Source of the DNA: Aureococcus anophagefferens | Lineage: Eukaryota > Sar > Pelagophyceae > Pelagomonadales > Pelagomonadaceae | Direction of reading: 5' to 3' | DNA: 64,000 nt | Assembly (NCBI RefSeq): GCF_000186865.1 | Contig: NW_008705561.1 | Coordinates: 2,681,619 to 2,745,618 of the forward strand | In this document: positions 8,362 through 16,877 of the stretch, one piece after another | How positions within the stretch are numbered: the stretch's first letter is position 1 | Layout: the number at the start of each line of letters is the position of its first letter | Translations under genes and position numbers: made by a program | Notes under the pieces: model-generated | The model's database searches: none | Told to the model about the DNA's origin: nothing | What the model saw: the letters and a program-made list of their open reading frames with translations, nothing else

Positions 8362-9759
8362 ATGGGCGACAGCTCCGTGTGCACGTCGTCGTCGGCGCGG
8401 ACGCTCGTGCTGCCGGCGATCAGCGGTCGGCCGGAGATCATGCAGTCGCCGCGCTGGGCTTTGACGCGGCGCAAGGTCGCGCGGGCCTGCGGCCTCGCGC
8501 AGCGGGGGTCGCTCATGCTCATGTCCAACGGCGACGACCTGGACCCGGCGACGTTCCGCAACTCGCTGCGGAACCTGGGCGTGAAGCTCACGCCCGTGGA
8601 GCTCGGCGCTTTATTCCGCGCGTTCGACGTCAACGGCGACGGCACCGTCGGCGCCGCGGAATTCGCGAAGGCTCTCTACGACATGGGCCGCGTCGAGCGG
8701 CGCCAGCAGATCAAGAGCGAGCGCGCGGCGAACGCGCGCTGCCTCGGCAAGGTCCACCGGCGCGAGGCCTACTTTGCGGAGAAGCACCGGCTGATGGCGC
8801 TCGTCAGGGTCGCGGACCGCTACTCGACGCGGGACCGCGACCGCGCGCTGCGGAAGATCGAGGCCGTCGCCGCCAACTGGGAGCCGCCGCCGCGCGGGCC
8901 GCCCCTGACGCCCTTCACGGAGGGCGGCCCGCTGTCGACGTCGGAGTTCTGGCACGAGCTCCGCGCGGTCTTCAACGTCGTGTTGGACCCCGAGGAGCTC
9001 GCGGCGATGATGGACTTCTTCGACAGCGACGGGTCCGGCGCCGTGGACGGCGCCGAGTTCGCGAGCCGCTTCTTCCGGCTGAGCTCGGAGATGCGGCGCG
9101 CGCGGCTCGAGAAGGAGCGGCGCGACCACGAGGCGCGGCTCGATCGGGACCGCGCGAACCGCGCCGTCACGGACGCGCGCTACTACACGCGGACGCTGGC
9201 GTCCGTGCCCGACGACTACTCGGAGGAGGACGAGGCGTCGGCGCTGGAGAAGATCGCCAAGGTCGCGCGGGGCACGCTCACGGGCGCGACGGCGCCCGAA
9301 TTGCGGCCCTTCAAGGAGGGCGCGTATCTCGACGCGACGGCGCTGCGCCACTACCTGCGGTCCTGCTTCCGCGTCAAGCTCACGCCGCCGGAGCTCGCGG
9401 CGCTCGTGGGCATCCTGGACCAGAGCGGCGACGGCCTGATCGACGCCGGCGAGTTCCTGAACTGCTTCTACAAGATCGTGCGCCGCGAGCAGGCGAACCA
9501 CGTCCGCGAGAAGTTCCGCGCGAACGCGCAGCGGGCCCAGTCCGAGGTGGACCTCCAGGACAAGTTCCGGGAGATCACGGAGCGCTGCAAGCAGATCAAG
9601 GTCGTCTGGCCCAAGGACAAGGAGGCCGAGGACGCGAGCCAGGGCACCGTCGTCAAGGTGTCCGACGACGTCGCCGACTTCCTCGACGACATCGACCGGC
9701 AGTGGGCCAAGGCCGAGCGCAAGCACCGCAAGAGCCTCCACCGCGCGACGGTCGTCTAA
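8362..9759 (+). CDS. Three-EF-hand calcium-binding protein
   Basis: A 465-residue protein with three well-formed EF-hand loops spaced about 130-150 residues apart: DVNGDGTVGAAEF (~90), DSDGSGAVDGAEF (~220) and DQSGDGLIDAGEF (~355). Each is preceded by a similar leucine-rich helix (NLGVKLTPVELGALFRAF, VVLDPEELAAMMDFF, VKLTPPELAALVGIL). The whole protein therefore reads as a threefold repeat of linker, arm and EF-hand. Charged helices (RRQQIKSERAANARC) join the units. Large proteins of this layout are common in flagellate algae and are thought to be calcium sensors, often axonemal. The start at 8362 is the Met just after the divergent promoter; the frame is open further upstream but looks non-coding there. 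Confidence 0.82.
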   Translation: MGDSSVCTSSSARTLVLPAISGRPEIMQSPRWALTRRKVARACGLAQRGSLMLMSNGDDLDPATFRNSLRNLGVKLTPVELGALFRAFDVNGDGTVGAAEFAKALYDMGRVERRQQIKSERAANARCLGKVHRREAYFAEKHRLMALVRVADRYSTRDRDRALRKIEAVAANWEPPPRGPPLTPFTEGGPLSTSEFWHELRAVFNVVLDPEELAAMMDFFDSDGSGAVDGAEFASRFFRLSSEMRRARLEKERRDHEARLDRDRANRAVTDARYYTRTLASVPDDYSEEDEASALEKIAKVARGTLTGATAPELRPFKEGAYLDATALRHYLRSCFRVKLTPPELAALVGILDQSGDGLIDAGEFLNCFYKIVRREQANHVREKFRANAQRAQSEVDLQDKFREITERCKQIKVVWPKDKEAEDASQGTVVKVSDDVADFLDDIDRQWAKAERKHRKSLHRATVV

Positions 9760-9813
9760 GGGCACGTGTTTAGGCGGCGTCACGGGTCGTCGAAGGAAAT
9801 GCGTTAGGCGGCG

Positions 9814-12800
9814 TCACGGGTCGAAGGCCTTGCGCTCCCGGGGCCGGTTCGGCGACGGCTGGTTCGAGCCCGCGGGCGTCGACGCGATGGACACGGACTT
9901 GGGCGAGAGCGCGCTGGGCGTCCCCCGGTCCGTCGCGAAGGAGCCGTCGTCGTCGTCGTCGTCGTCGTCGCCCGTCGTCTCCATGGACCCGACGAGCTTC
10001 TTGAGCTCGTCGGGGTCGATGTCCATGATCGACGACACGGGCCGGTTCTTCTCGCCGCTCGACCGCTTCGTCGACTCCTCCTCCGGCAGCTCGGCCTTGC
10101 GCCACTCGTCGCGGAAGGCGACGTAGCGCCGCACCGCGTCCATGTGGGCGTCCCTGAAGGCGACAAGGTCCGCGGACGACACGGGCGTGAGGCCGTCGTC
10201 GAGCGGCGCGAGCTCCGGCAGGACGGCGTCGCGGCGCCGCAGCACCTCGAAGACGGTCTCCTGCTCGTCGTTGTTCGCCTGGGCGAGGACGCGCTTCGCC
10301 GCGGCGTAGCCGCAGTTGCCCGCGAGGCGGTGCGGCTCGTACTCGGCCGCGTAGAAGACGTCGCCCTCGGCGACGGGCGCCTCCGCGGCCGCGAGGACGA
10401 GCTCGACCTCGCGCTTGAGCGCCTTGGCGTCGAGGTCGAGGAAGACGGCGTGCCGCTCCTCGGCGATGCGCCGCAGGTCCGCGGCCTCGCGCGCGAGGCG
10501 CGTCGCGGGCAGGGACCCGTCGCCCGGCGCGCGTGCGCGCTCCGAGTGCGGCGACGACGCGTCGGACCGGAGGTGGCCGCCGAGCGCGGCCTGCGACTCC
10601 CCCTCGGACATGAGCTCGCGCGCGCGGTCGTCCATGGAGATGTCGTCCTTGGAGTGGATCTTCGTCGCCGCGTCGTCGACGACGGACTTGCTCAGCGCCC
10701 GGTGCGCGCGCTCGAGCTCCGACCGGTCGCGGACGGCCTGGCCGTTGCGCTCGACGACCGCGTCGCGGCCCAGGAGCCGGAACAGGAAGTCCTGGAGCTC
10801 CGGGTACGTCGGGCTGAAGGCCTTGGACGGGTCCCGGTAGTGGGCCAGCGCGAGGTGGACCTCGTGCTCGCAGATGGACCGGTGCGCGTCGGCGACGTCC
10901 GCGAGGCGGTTGACGACGCGCCAGCAGTGCTTCTCGCAGCAGTAGCGCCGCTGCTTCGACCGGCCCTCCTTGTCCTCCTGCAACGCCATGTCCTCGTCGG
11001 GGAGGTCGCAATGATCTAAATGGCTCGACGCGCGGCCCATGATGTCCTCGACCAAGAGCGCGACGCGCCGGCTCCGCGGCGGCTTCGGCGGCCGCTCCGC
11101 GAGCACGCGCTCGCGGACGCGGGAGAGCTGGGACGCGGTCACGACCGTGCCGGAGCCGTCGCGCGCCTCCTCGAGCGCCGCCTGGTGCCGCTCCTCCTCC
11201 GCGGGCGTCGCCTGCGACCCGCGCGCGGGCCGCCGCTTCGCGATGACGTTCTCGTAGAGCTTCGTCGCGAGCTTGTGCACGGCCATCGCGCGGTCCTCGG
11301 GCCGCTTCAGCCGGATCGACACGCCGACGCCGTCGAGCGCCGTCGCGCGCCGCTTCACGGCCGTCACGGCCGACGGCACGGAGTTGCCCGAGTTCGCCTC
11401 GATCATCGCCTCCAGATATTCGTCGCGGAACTTGTCCTTGGCGAAGACGTCGCCCAGCACGAGCTCGACGGCGCGGATCGTCTCCGTCTGCTGGCCCCGC
11501 AGGCCCGCGCCGACGGGCTGCAGCAGCGCGTCGAGCCGCTCCTGGAGGCTCGGGTCCTCGCCGGGGAGGTCGGGGACGCCCTTGCCGATCCTGCCGACGT
11601 GCGCGAAGAGCGGGTTCACCGTCCGCTTCTCCTTGCGCTTCCGCGTCGTCAGGGACGACAGCGACGACCCGTGGGAGCTCCGCGACGTCGCCGTGGCCTC
11701 GGACCGCGCCTCGCTGACGATCGTCGCGACGCTCGACTCGTCGTCGAAGTCGCCGCCGCGCGTCGGCGCGCCGCGGCTGCCGAGCGTGGACGCGTCGCCC
11801 GCGACGGAGCCGCCGGCCTTGCGGCTGCCGAAGAACTTGCGCACGTCGGACCGCTTGCCGAAGAAGACGTCGTCGCCGGCCGTGAAGGCCGCCGTGTCCT
11901 CGGCCTCGGCCTTGTCCATGTTGCCGAGGACCGTCGTCGGCGCGGCCGCGTCGCGCGCGTCCTGCTGCTTGTAGATCTCCGCCAGCGCGACGATCTTGCG
12001 GGACGTGCGCCGGTTCACGAAGAGGGGCGTCGCCCGCAGAATCTCCTCCGTGAGGTTCCCGAAGGCGCCGCGGTCGTCGTAGCCCGCGGCTTCCAAACGG
12101 TCCGCGACGTCGCCGCAGTGGAGCAGCGCGAGCTCGCGGCGCAGGTGGAACTTCTCGCTCTGCGGGTGCTCGCGCGCCGCCACGGACGACTTGCGCCGCA
12201 CGGCTTGCTGGCCCGCGAGGTTCGACACGCGCCGCCGCGCCTTGGCCTGGCCGACGAACTCGAAGTCGTCCTCGCCGGACGAGTCGGACGCGGAGTCGGC
12301 CTCGTCCGCGAGCGACGGGTCGTCGTAGTCGAGGGGCGCGCTGCTCGGCGCCGCGCCCAGACCGTCCCAGGCGTTCTCGTTGCGCGGGCCCGCCGGGCCC
12401 GCGTCGTCGGGCGTGTCCCGCGTGGGCACGTAGTCGGACTTGGAGATCCAGATCTCGCTGGGGAGGCCGACGACGTCGTCGAGGCCCACGGGCTTGAAGG
12501 CCGCGTCGGGCACGGCGTCGCCGTCCTCGAGCGTCGCGCCGCGGAAGAGGAGCACGTAGCGCTGGGGCGGCGCTTTCGGGTCCGCGGCGGCGTCGTCGAC
12601 GCCGTCGGCGCGCTTGACCATGTGGACGACCTTCGCGCGAAGTACGTGCACCTTGCAGGGCTTGAGCACGTCGACGCCGTGCTCCGTGCCGTCCCAGGCC
12701 TGGACGACGACGACCTGGTCCGACTCCTTCAGGACCTCGACGGCCGCCTGGAGGCCGCCGCGGACGGACGCGCCGAGGTCGCGCATCGTCGCCCCGACGC

Positions 12801-13098
12801 CTCCTTTCCCACCCCCGAAGCGGAACGTCCGCGACAGGAAGCCGGCCTTCTTCGGCGAGGACCGCTTCGCCGGCGACCCGGACTTGGTCCTGCGCCCGGC
12901 GAAGGATTTGAAGAAGGTGCGGCCCCGCGTCGGCGACGCGTCGTCCGCCGCGGCGACCGCACCGCTCCGGTCCGGCGACGCGGACCGCCCGCGCAGCCGC
13001 AGCGTGAAGCCCTTCTTCTTCGGCGCGGCCGCGCTCGCCGGCGCCGACGCGTCCGGCGCCGCCGCCGGCGCGACGCCCACGGCGACGACGTCCGCCAT
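9814..13098 (-). CDS. Large unknown Asp/Ala-rich protein
   Basis: A 1,094-residue uninterrupted frame starting MADVVAVGVAPAA. Features: a basic, Ser-rich N-terminus with KKKGFTLRLRGRSAS; a region around residues 90-200 of beta-like segments (DQVVVVQAWDGTEHGVDV, YVLLFRGATLEDGDA); a charged middle; and a Cys/His-containing segment (RYCCEKHCWRVVNRLADV, then ADAHRSICEHEVHLAL) that could bind a metal. A C-terminal Asp run coded by a GAC repeat is also present. No signal peptide or membrane helices. I do not recognise the family. It is divergent from the adenylation fusion gene, about 180 bp away. A frame of 4.2 kb overlaps it on the same strand but is Arg-rich and looks like a shadow. Confidence 0.65.
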   Translation of the reverse strand: MADVVAVGVAPAAAPDASAPASAAAPKKKGFTLRLRGRSASPDRSGAVAAADDASPTRGRTFFKSFAGRRTKSGSPAKRSSPKKAGFLSRTFRFGGGKGGVGATMRDLGASVRGGLQAAVEVLKESDQVVVVQAWDGTEHGVDVLKPCKVHVLRAKVVHMVKRADGVDDAAADPKAPPQRYVLLFRGATLEDGDAVPDAAFKPVGLDDVVGLPSEIWISKSDYVPTRDTPDDAGPAGPRNENAWDGLGAAPSSAPLDYDDPSLADEADSASDSSGEDDFEFVGQAKARRRVSNLAGQQAVRRKSSVAAREHPQSEKFHLRRELALLHCGDVADRLEAAGYDDRGAFGNLTEEILRATPLFVNRRTSRKIVALAEIYKQQDARDAAAPTTVLGNMDKAEAEDTAAFTAGDDVFFGKRSDVRKFFGSRKAGGSVAGDASTLGSRGAPTRGGDFDDESSVATIVSEARSEATATSRSSHGSSLSSLTTRKRKEKRTVNPLFAHVGRIGKGVPDLPGEDPSLQERLDALLQPVGAGLRGQQTETIRAVELVLGDVFAKDKFRDEYLEAMIEANSGNSVPSAVTAVKRRATALDGVGVSIRLKRPEDRAMAVHKLATKLYENVIAKRRPARGSQATPAEEERHQAALEEARDGSGTVVTASQLSRVRERVLAERPPKPPRSRRVALLVEDIMGRASSHLDHCDLPDEDMALQEDKEGRSKQRRYCCEKHCWRVVNRLADVADAHRSICEHEVHLALAHYRDPSKAFSPTYPELQDFLFRLLGRDAVVERNGQAVRDRSELERAHRALSKSVVDDAATKIHSKDDISMDDRARELMSEGESQAALGGHLRSDASSPHSERARAPGDGSLPATRLAREAADLRRIAEERHAVFLDLDAKALKREVELVLAAAEAPVAEGDVFYAAEYEPHRLAGNCGYAAAKRVLAQANNDEQETVFEVLRRRDAVLPELAPLDDGLTPVSSADLVAFRDAHMDAVRRYVAFRDEWRKAELPEEESTKRSSGEKNRPVSSIMDIDPDELKKLVGSMETTGDDDDDDDDGSFATDRGTPSALSPKSVSIASTPAGSNQPSPNRPRERKAFDP
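9946..9970. repeat. GTC/GAC trinucleotide run
   Basis: Eight consecutive GTC triplets on the plus strand (GAC on the coding minus strand) encode an Asp tract near the C-terminus of the large unknown protein. The run is pure, so copy number probably varies between strains. Confidence 0.9.
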
Positions 13099-13282
13099 GG
13101 CGCGCGGCGCCGAAGGGCTGCCCCAGCGCGCGCTCGATTGATCTCAACGATGTTGAACCTCCTATGTAGGCCAAGCTGCCCGTTGCTTTTGGTGTACGTC
13201 CCCGGCGCCGTGGCCATGGAAGCCAGCAAAGCCCTGTGAAGTTGGCAGCCCGCGTCGCGGAGACAGCAGCCCACGCGCGACG

Positions 13283-16200
13283 ATGGCCGCGCCCGCCTCC
13301 TTCCCCGAGGCGCTCTTCTCGCGCGGGGCGTCCGCGGACGGCGCCCGCATCTTCGCCCGGGTCTGGTCCCAGACCCGGGGCGTCGAGCAGGAGCTGAGCT
13401 ACGCCGCCTTCTCCGAGCTCGTGCGCCGCGGCGCGACGTGCTTCCTCGACAGCGGCGTCAGGGCCGGCGACCGCGTCGCCTTCCTCTGCAAGGGCACGCT
13501 CGACTTCTACGTGGGCGTCGTCGCCGCGCAGGCCGTCGGTGCGACGCCGGTGCTGCTCAACTGGCGCCAGCCGCTCCACGCGCTCCAGGGCATGCTCGCG
13601 GACTCCGGGTCGTCCGTGCTCGTCGTCGGTGACCCCTACGGGTCCCTGGGCGACTCCCTCGCCGAGAGCGCGCGGACGACGATCGCGCTCGGGCCGCGAC
13701 CAAAGGGCCGCGCGAGCAAGGCCTTCGACTACGCCAGCTGCGCGCCGGCGGCCGCGTCGTCCCTGCCGACGCTCCTCGCGAGCGGCGAGAGCGCCGTCTA
13801 CTTCACGTCCGGGTCCACGAGCCGCCCGAAGCCCGTGCTCCACCTCAACGAGACGCTCGTCTGGACGGCGACGCACCTGCCCTTCCCGGCCGGCGCGACG
13901 TCGACGCTCTGCTTCATGCCCAACTTCCACGTGCTCATGTCCTTCCAGAGCTTCCTGTGCTGCCTCTACCGGGGCGTCGGCTGCTCCATCCACGGCGCGG
14001 ACGACACGGATACCGTCACCTCCGCGCTCATGCTCGCGGCCGCGCGCGATCTGGCGCCGTCGACGATCGACACGGTGCCCTTTATCATGGCCGACTGGTC
14101 CGATTTGGACGACCTGAGCGTTTTAGCGAAGTGCGCCGTCGTCCGCTCCGGCGGCGCGCCGCTGCCGCCCGCGGTCGCGCGGAAACTCGTCGCGGGCGGC
14201 GTGACCGTGAAGACGCACTTCGGCCAGACGGAGGCGCCGGGCATGCAGCTCCTCACGGCGCCCGGCGCCGCGCCCGACGAGCTCGCCTTCTTCGCCTCCG
14301 CCTGGCCCGCGGACGCGGGCGTCGTCCTGGAGCTGTCCGGCGGCGGCGACGAGGGCGAGCTCTGCCTCGTGAACTGCAAGGGGTCGTCGCCCGGCTACCT
14401 CAAGGACGGCGTCCTAGACCCGTCGTCCTCGAAGCGCGACGCCCACGGCCGCCACCGGACGGGCGACGTCTTCCGGCGCGCGCCGCTCAAGGGCGGCGGC
14501 TCGGCGATCCAACACGTCATGCGCGTCGACGACACCATCTTGCTCTCCACGGGCGAGATGTTCAACCCCGTGCCCATCGAGGCCGCCATGGTCGAATTCT
14601 GCAAGAAGCAGCACATCGCCATCTCCAACGTCGTCGTCCTAGGGGCGAACCGGCCGCGGCCGTTTCTGGTCGTCCAGCTCAAGGAGGACGACACGCGGAA
14701 CTGCGAGGAAGCGAAGCTCGCGCTCCAGCCGGGCGTCGACGCGGTCAACGCGGACCAGGTCGCCTACGCCAAGATCGAGCACGGCTACACCCTCGTACTA
14801 TCGGCGGCGTCGGGCGACGAGTCGCTGCCGTGCTCCGCGAAGGGCAACGTGCAGCGATCCAAGGCCGAGGCGCAGCTCGAGGCGCGGCTCACGGCGCTCG
14901 CGGAGAGCGCCGCGGAGTCGGCCGTGGACTGGGACGCCATCGAGGCCCAGGCGCTCGCCGAGGGCTTCGACGACGTCGACGAGTACACGGCCGCGCGCGG
15001 TCTGGCGGAGATCGGCGTCGACTCGCTCGGCGTCGTCGCCGCCATGAACCGGGGCCAGCGCAACGCGGAGCGCGTCGGCGACAACGTCAAGGCCTGGATG
15101 ATGGCCTGCGTCATCATGACCCACTGGTACAAGCCCGGCTACTTCCCCGGCGGGCCCAACCTCTACCTCTTCTACTACGCGTCCGTCGGCGGCGGCTACG
15201 GCGCGTTGGCGTGGCCCGTGCAGTTCGTCGTCAACGTCGCGTGCTTCATCGCCGACATGGCCGAGGCCGACGGCGCGACGGCGTCCATGGTCGCGCTCGT
15301 GTTTAGCGTGGGCTGGGCCGACGGCGTCCGCGACGGTTCCAAGAGGGAGGTGCGCGCGCCGTTCACGAACGCGCGCGACGGGACGATGGTCATCCTCATC
15401 GTCTTCTACAAGCTCATGGTCTTCATGGCCAATACCTATTCGTCCAAGAACGCGTACATTCCCGACTGCCTCGCCTACTCGACGCCGGAGAACGTGATCT
15501 GGTACCTTTATTCGTTGCTCTACTACCGCTGCATGTCGTACGCGCTCCAGAAATGCCGCGTGCCGAACCCGGCCATCGTCGCTGTATCGTGGGGCGTCTA
15601 CTTCCTCTTCTTCCTCCAGTGCCCCATCTGCGAGTACGACGGTTCTTGGATTTTGCCCGAGTGGCTCAACGCCCTCATCACGGACGCGCTGTGGCCCCAG
15701 GTCGCCGTCGTCGTCCGCGGCACGCTCGACGACGACACGGTGACCTACATGCCCGAGTCGGGGACGCGTCTGGTGGTCGCCTACCAGGACGTCGTCTACC
15801 CCACGGAGGGCTTCGGCTGGTCGTCGCCCAAGTGCTGGATCTTCTTCTTCCCCTGGACTTTGGGCTACTTCTACGGCGCGCCGATCATGGCCTTCGCGAA
15901 GAAGTACTGCAAGAACGTCTACTGGAACGTGATCGCCGCCTTCGCTCTGCAGACCTGGCTCCTCGTGAGCCTCATGTCCTGGGTCCAGGACGACCACGTC
16001 TTCACGCTGCGCTGGCGCGGCCTCAAGCCCGGCGAGATCGCGGACGGCACGGACTGGAACTGGCAGGTGGGCCACCCGGGCCACCCGAAGGTCCTGGCGA
16101 ACTGGAAGCCCATGTGGGCGCGGCCCTTCTACCAGCTCTACGACTACGGCTTCAACGCGCTGACCGCGTTCTTCGTCGTCGCCGCGTGCCAGGCCGTGTC

Positions 16201-16774
16201 GTGGCGCGCGGTCCGCTGCGGCAACGCGGCGCTGGGCAAGTACTTCTTCATGCTCCTGCAGCCGACGGTCATGTTCTACTGGGTCTGCTGGCTCGTGTCG
16301 CTCATGGGCCGCGGGCCCGTCGCGCACTCGAACTTTCTTATCCAAGTCTTGCAGATCACGGTGCTGCTCGGCTGGCCCTACGTCTACATCTACACCTTCG
16401 GCCCCCTGGAGACGGCGGTGATTCTAGCCGTGCCGCGCTTCGTGCGCTGGGCGTTGGCCGCGCCCTTTCACGGCTGGGACCGCGCCGTCGAGGACGTTTT
16501 ACACTTCCGCGACACGACACCGACAGACTTCAAGAACTGGTGGGCCAACTACTTCTCCGAGATCAAGCGCGACCGGTCGGCGCTCCACGCCTGGATGGCG
16601 GAGACGGCACACTGGGCCGCCCAATGCCTCGCCCAGGCGACCGCGGCCGCGTCCAAGCCCCGCGAGACCGCGGACTCGGCGATGGCCTACCTCTGGACCA
16701 AGGCCGACGACGAGGACGTCGAGCCCCTCCTGCCGACGACGGCCGCCGCCTGCGCCACGTCGCGCGCGGCCTAA
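13283..16774 (+). CDS. Adenylation domain + short carrier site + multi-membrane domain fusion
   Basis: A 1,163-residue single-exon protein. Residues ~20-560 are an AMP-forming adenylation domain: P-loop YFTSGSTSRPKPV (A3), FGQTEAPGM (A5), HRTGDVFRR (A7), the hinge-like RVDDTILLSTGEMFN (A8) and PCSAKGNVQRSK (A10-like, with the catalytic Lys candidate). The motif LAEIGVDSLGVVAAMN (~573-590) looks like the phosphopantetheine serine site of a carrier, but the carrier appears cut short after helix 2. Residues ~605-1100 hold about ten hydrophobic segments, beginning KAWMMACVIMTHWYKPGYF, reminiscent of membrane acyltransferase-3 proteins that start near a conserved His. I infer that an acid is activated, loaded on the carrier and passed to a membrane acceptor; the substrate is unknown. 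The last ~60 residues are an acidic cytosolic tail. Confidence 0.78.
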   Translation: MAAPASFPEALFSRGASADGARIFARVWSQTRGVEQELSYAAFSELVRRGATCFLDSGVRAGDRVAFLCKGTLDFYVGVVAAQAVGATPVLLNWRQPLHALQGMLADSGSSVLVVGDPYGSLGDSLAESARTTIALGPRPKGRASKAFDYASCAPAAASSLPTLLASGESAVYFTSGSTSRPKPVLHLNETLVWTATHLPFPAGATSTLCFMPNFHVLMSFQSFLCCLYRGVGCSIHGADDTDTVTSALMLAAARDLAPSTIDTVPFIMADWSDLDDLSVLAKCAVVRSGGAPLPPAVARKLVAGGVTVKTHFGQTEAPGMQLLTAPGAAPDELAFFASAWPADAGVVLELSGGGDEGELCLVNCKGSSPGYLKDGVLDPSSSKRDAHGRHRTGDVFRRAPLKGGGSAIQHVMRVDDTILLSTGEMFNPVPIEAAMVEFCKKQHIAISNVVVLGANRPRPFLVVQLKEDDTRNCEEAKLALQPGVDAVNADQVAYAKIEHGYTLVLSAASGDESLPCSAKGNVQRSKAEAQLEARLTALAESAAESAVDWDAIEAQALAEGFDDVDEYTAARGLAEIGVDSLGVVAAMNRGQRNAERVGDNVKAWMMACVIMTHWYKPGYFPGGPNLYLFYYASVGGGYGALAWPVQFVVNVACFIADMAEADGATASMVALVFSVGWADGVRDGSKREVRAPFTNARDGTMVILIVFYKLMVFMANTYSSKNAYIPDCLAYSTPENVIWYLYSLLYYRCMSYALQKCRVPNPAIVAVSWGVYFLFFLQCPICEYDGSWILPEWLNALITDALWPQVAVVVRGTLDDDTVTYMPESGTRLVVAYQDVVYPTEGFGWSSPKCWIFFFPWTLGYFYGAPIMAFAKKYCKNVYWNVIAAFALQTWLLVSLMSWVQDDHVFTLRWRGLKPGEIADGTDWNWQVGHPGHPKVLANWKPMWARPFYQLYDYGFNALTAFFVVAACQAVSWRAVRCGNAALGKYFFMLLQPTVMFYWVCWLVSLMGRGPVAHSNFLIQVLQITVLLGWPYVYIYTFGPLETAVILAVPRFVRWALAAPFHGWDRAVEDVLHFRDTTPTDFKNWWANYFSEIKRDRSALHAWMAETAHWAAQCLAQATAAASKPRETADSAMAYLWTKADDEDVEPLLPTTAAACATSRAA

Positions 16775-16877
16775 GCCGCCTCGTGTTTAACTATGTTAGG
16801 TTCAATGGAGCAAACAAGGGGGCGGGGAATTCGGAAAGGGGAGAGGGGTATTGGGGACGCGGCGCGCGCGGGGATCT

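Noticed and set aside
9770..13993. A 1,407-residue minus-strand frame overlapping the large unknown gene and the adenylation gene
   Set aside because: Arg-rich and low complexity, it spans two genes and their divergent promoter. The 1,094-residue frame in the alternative phase has protein-like composition and a sensible start.
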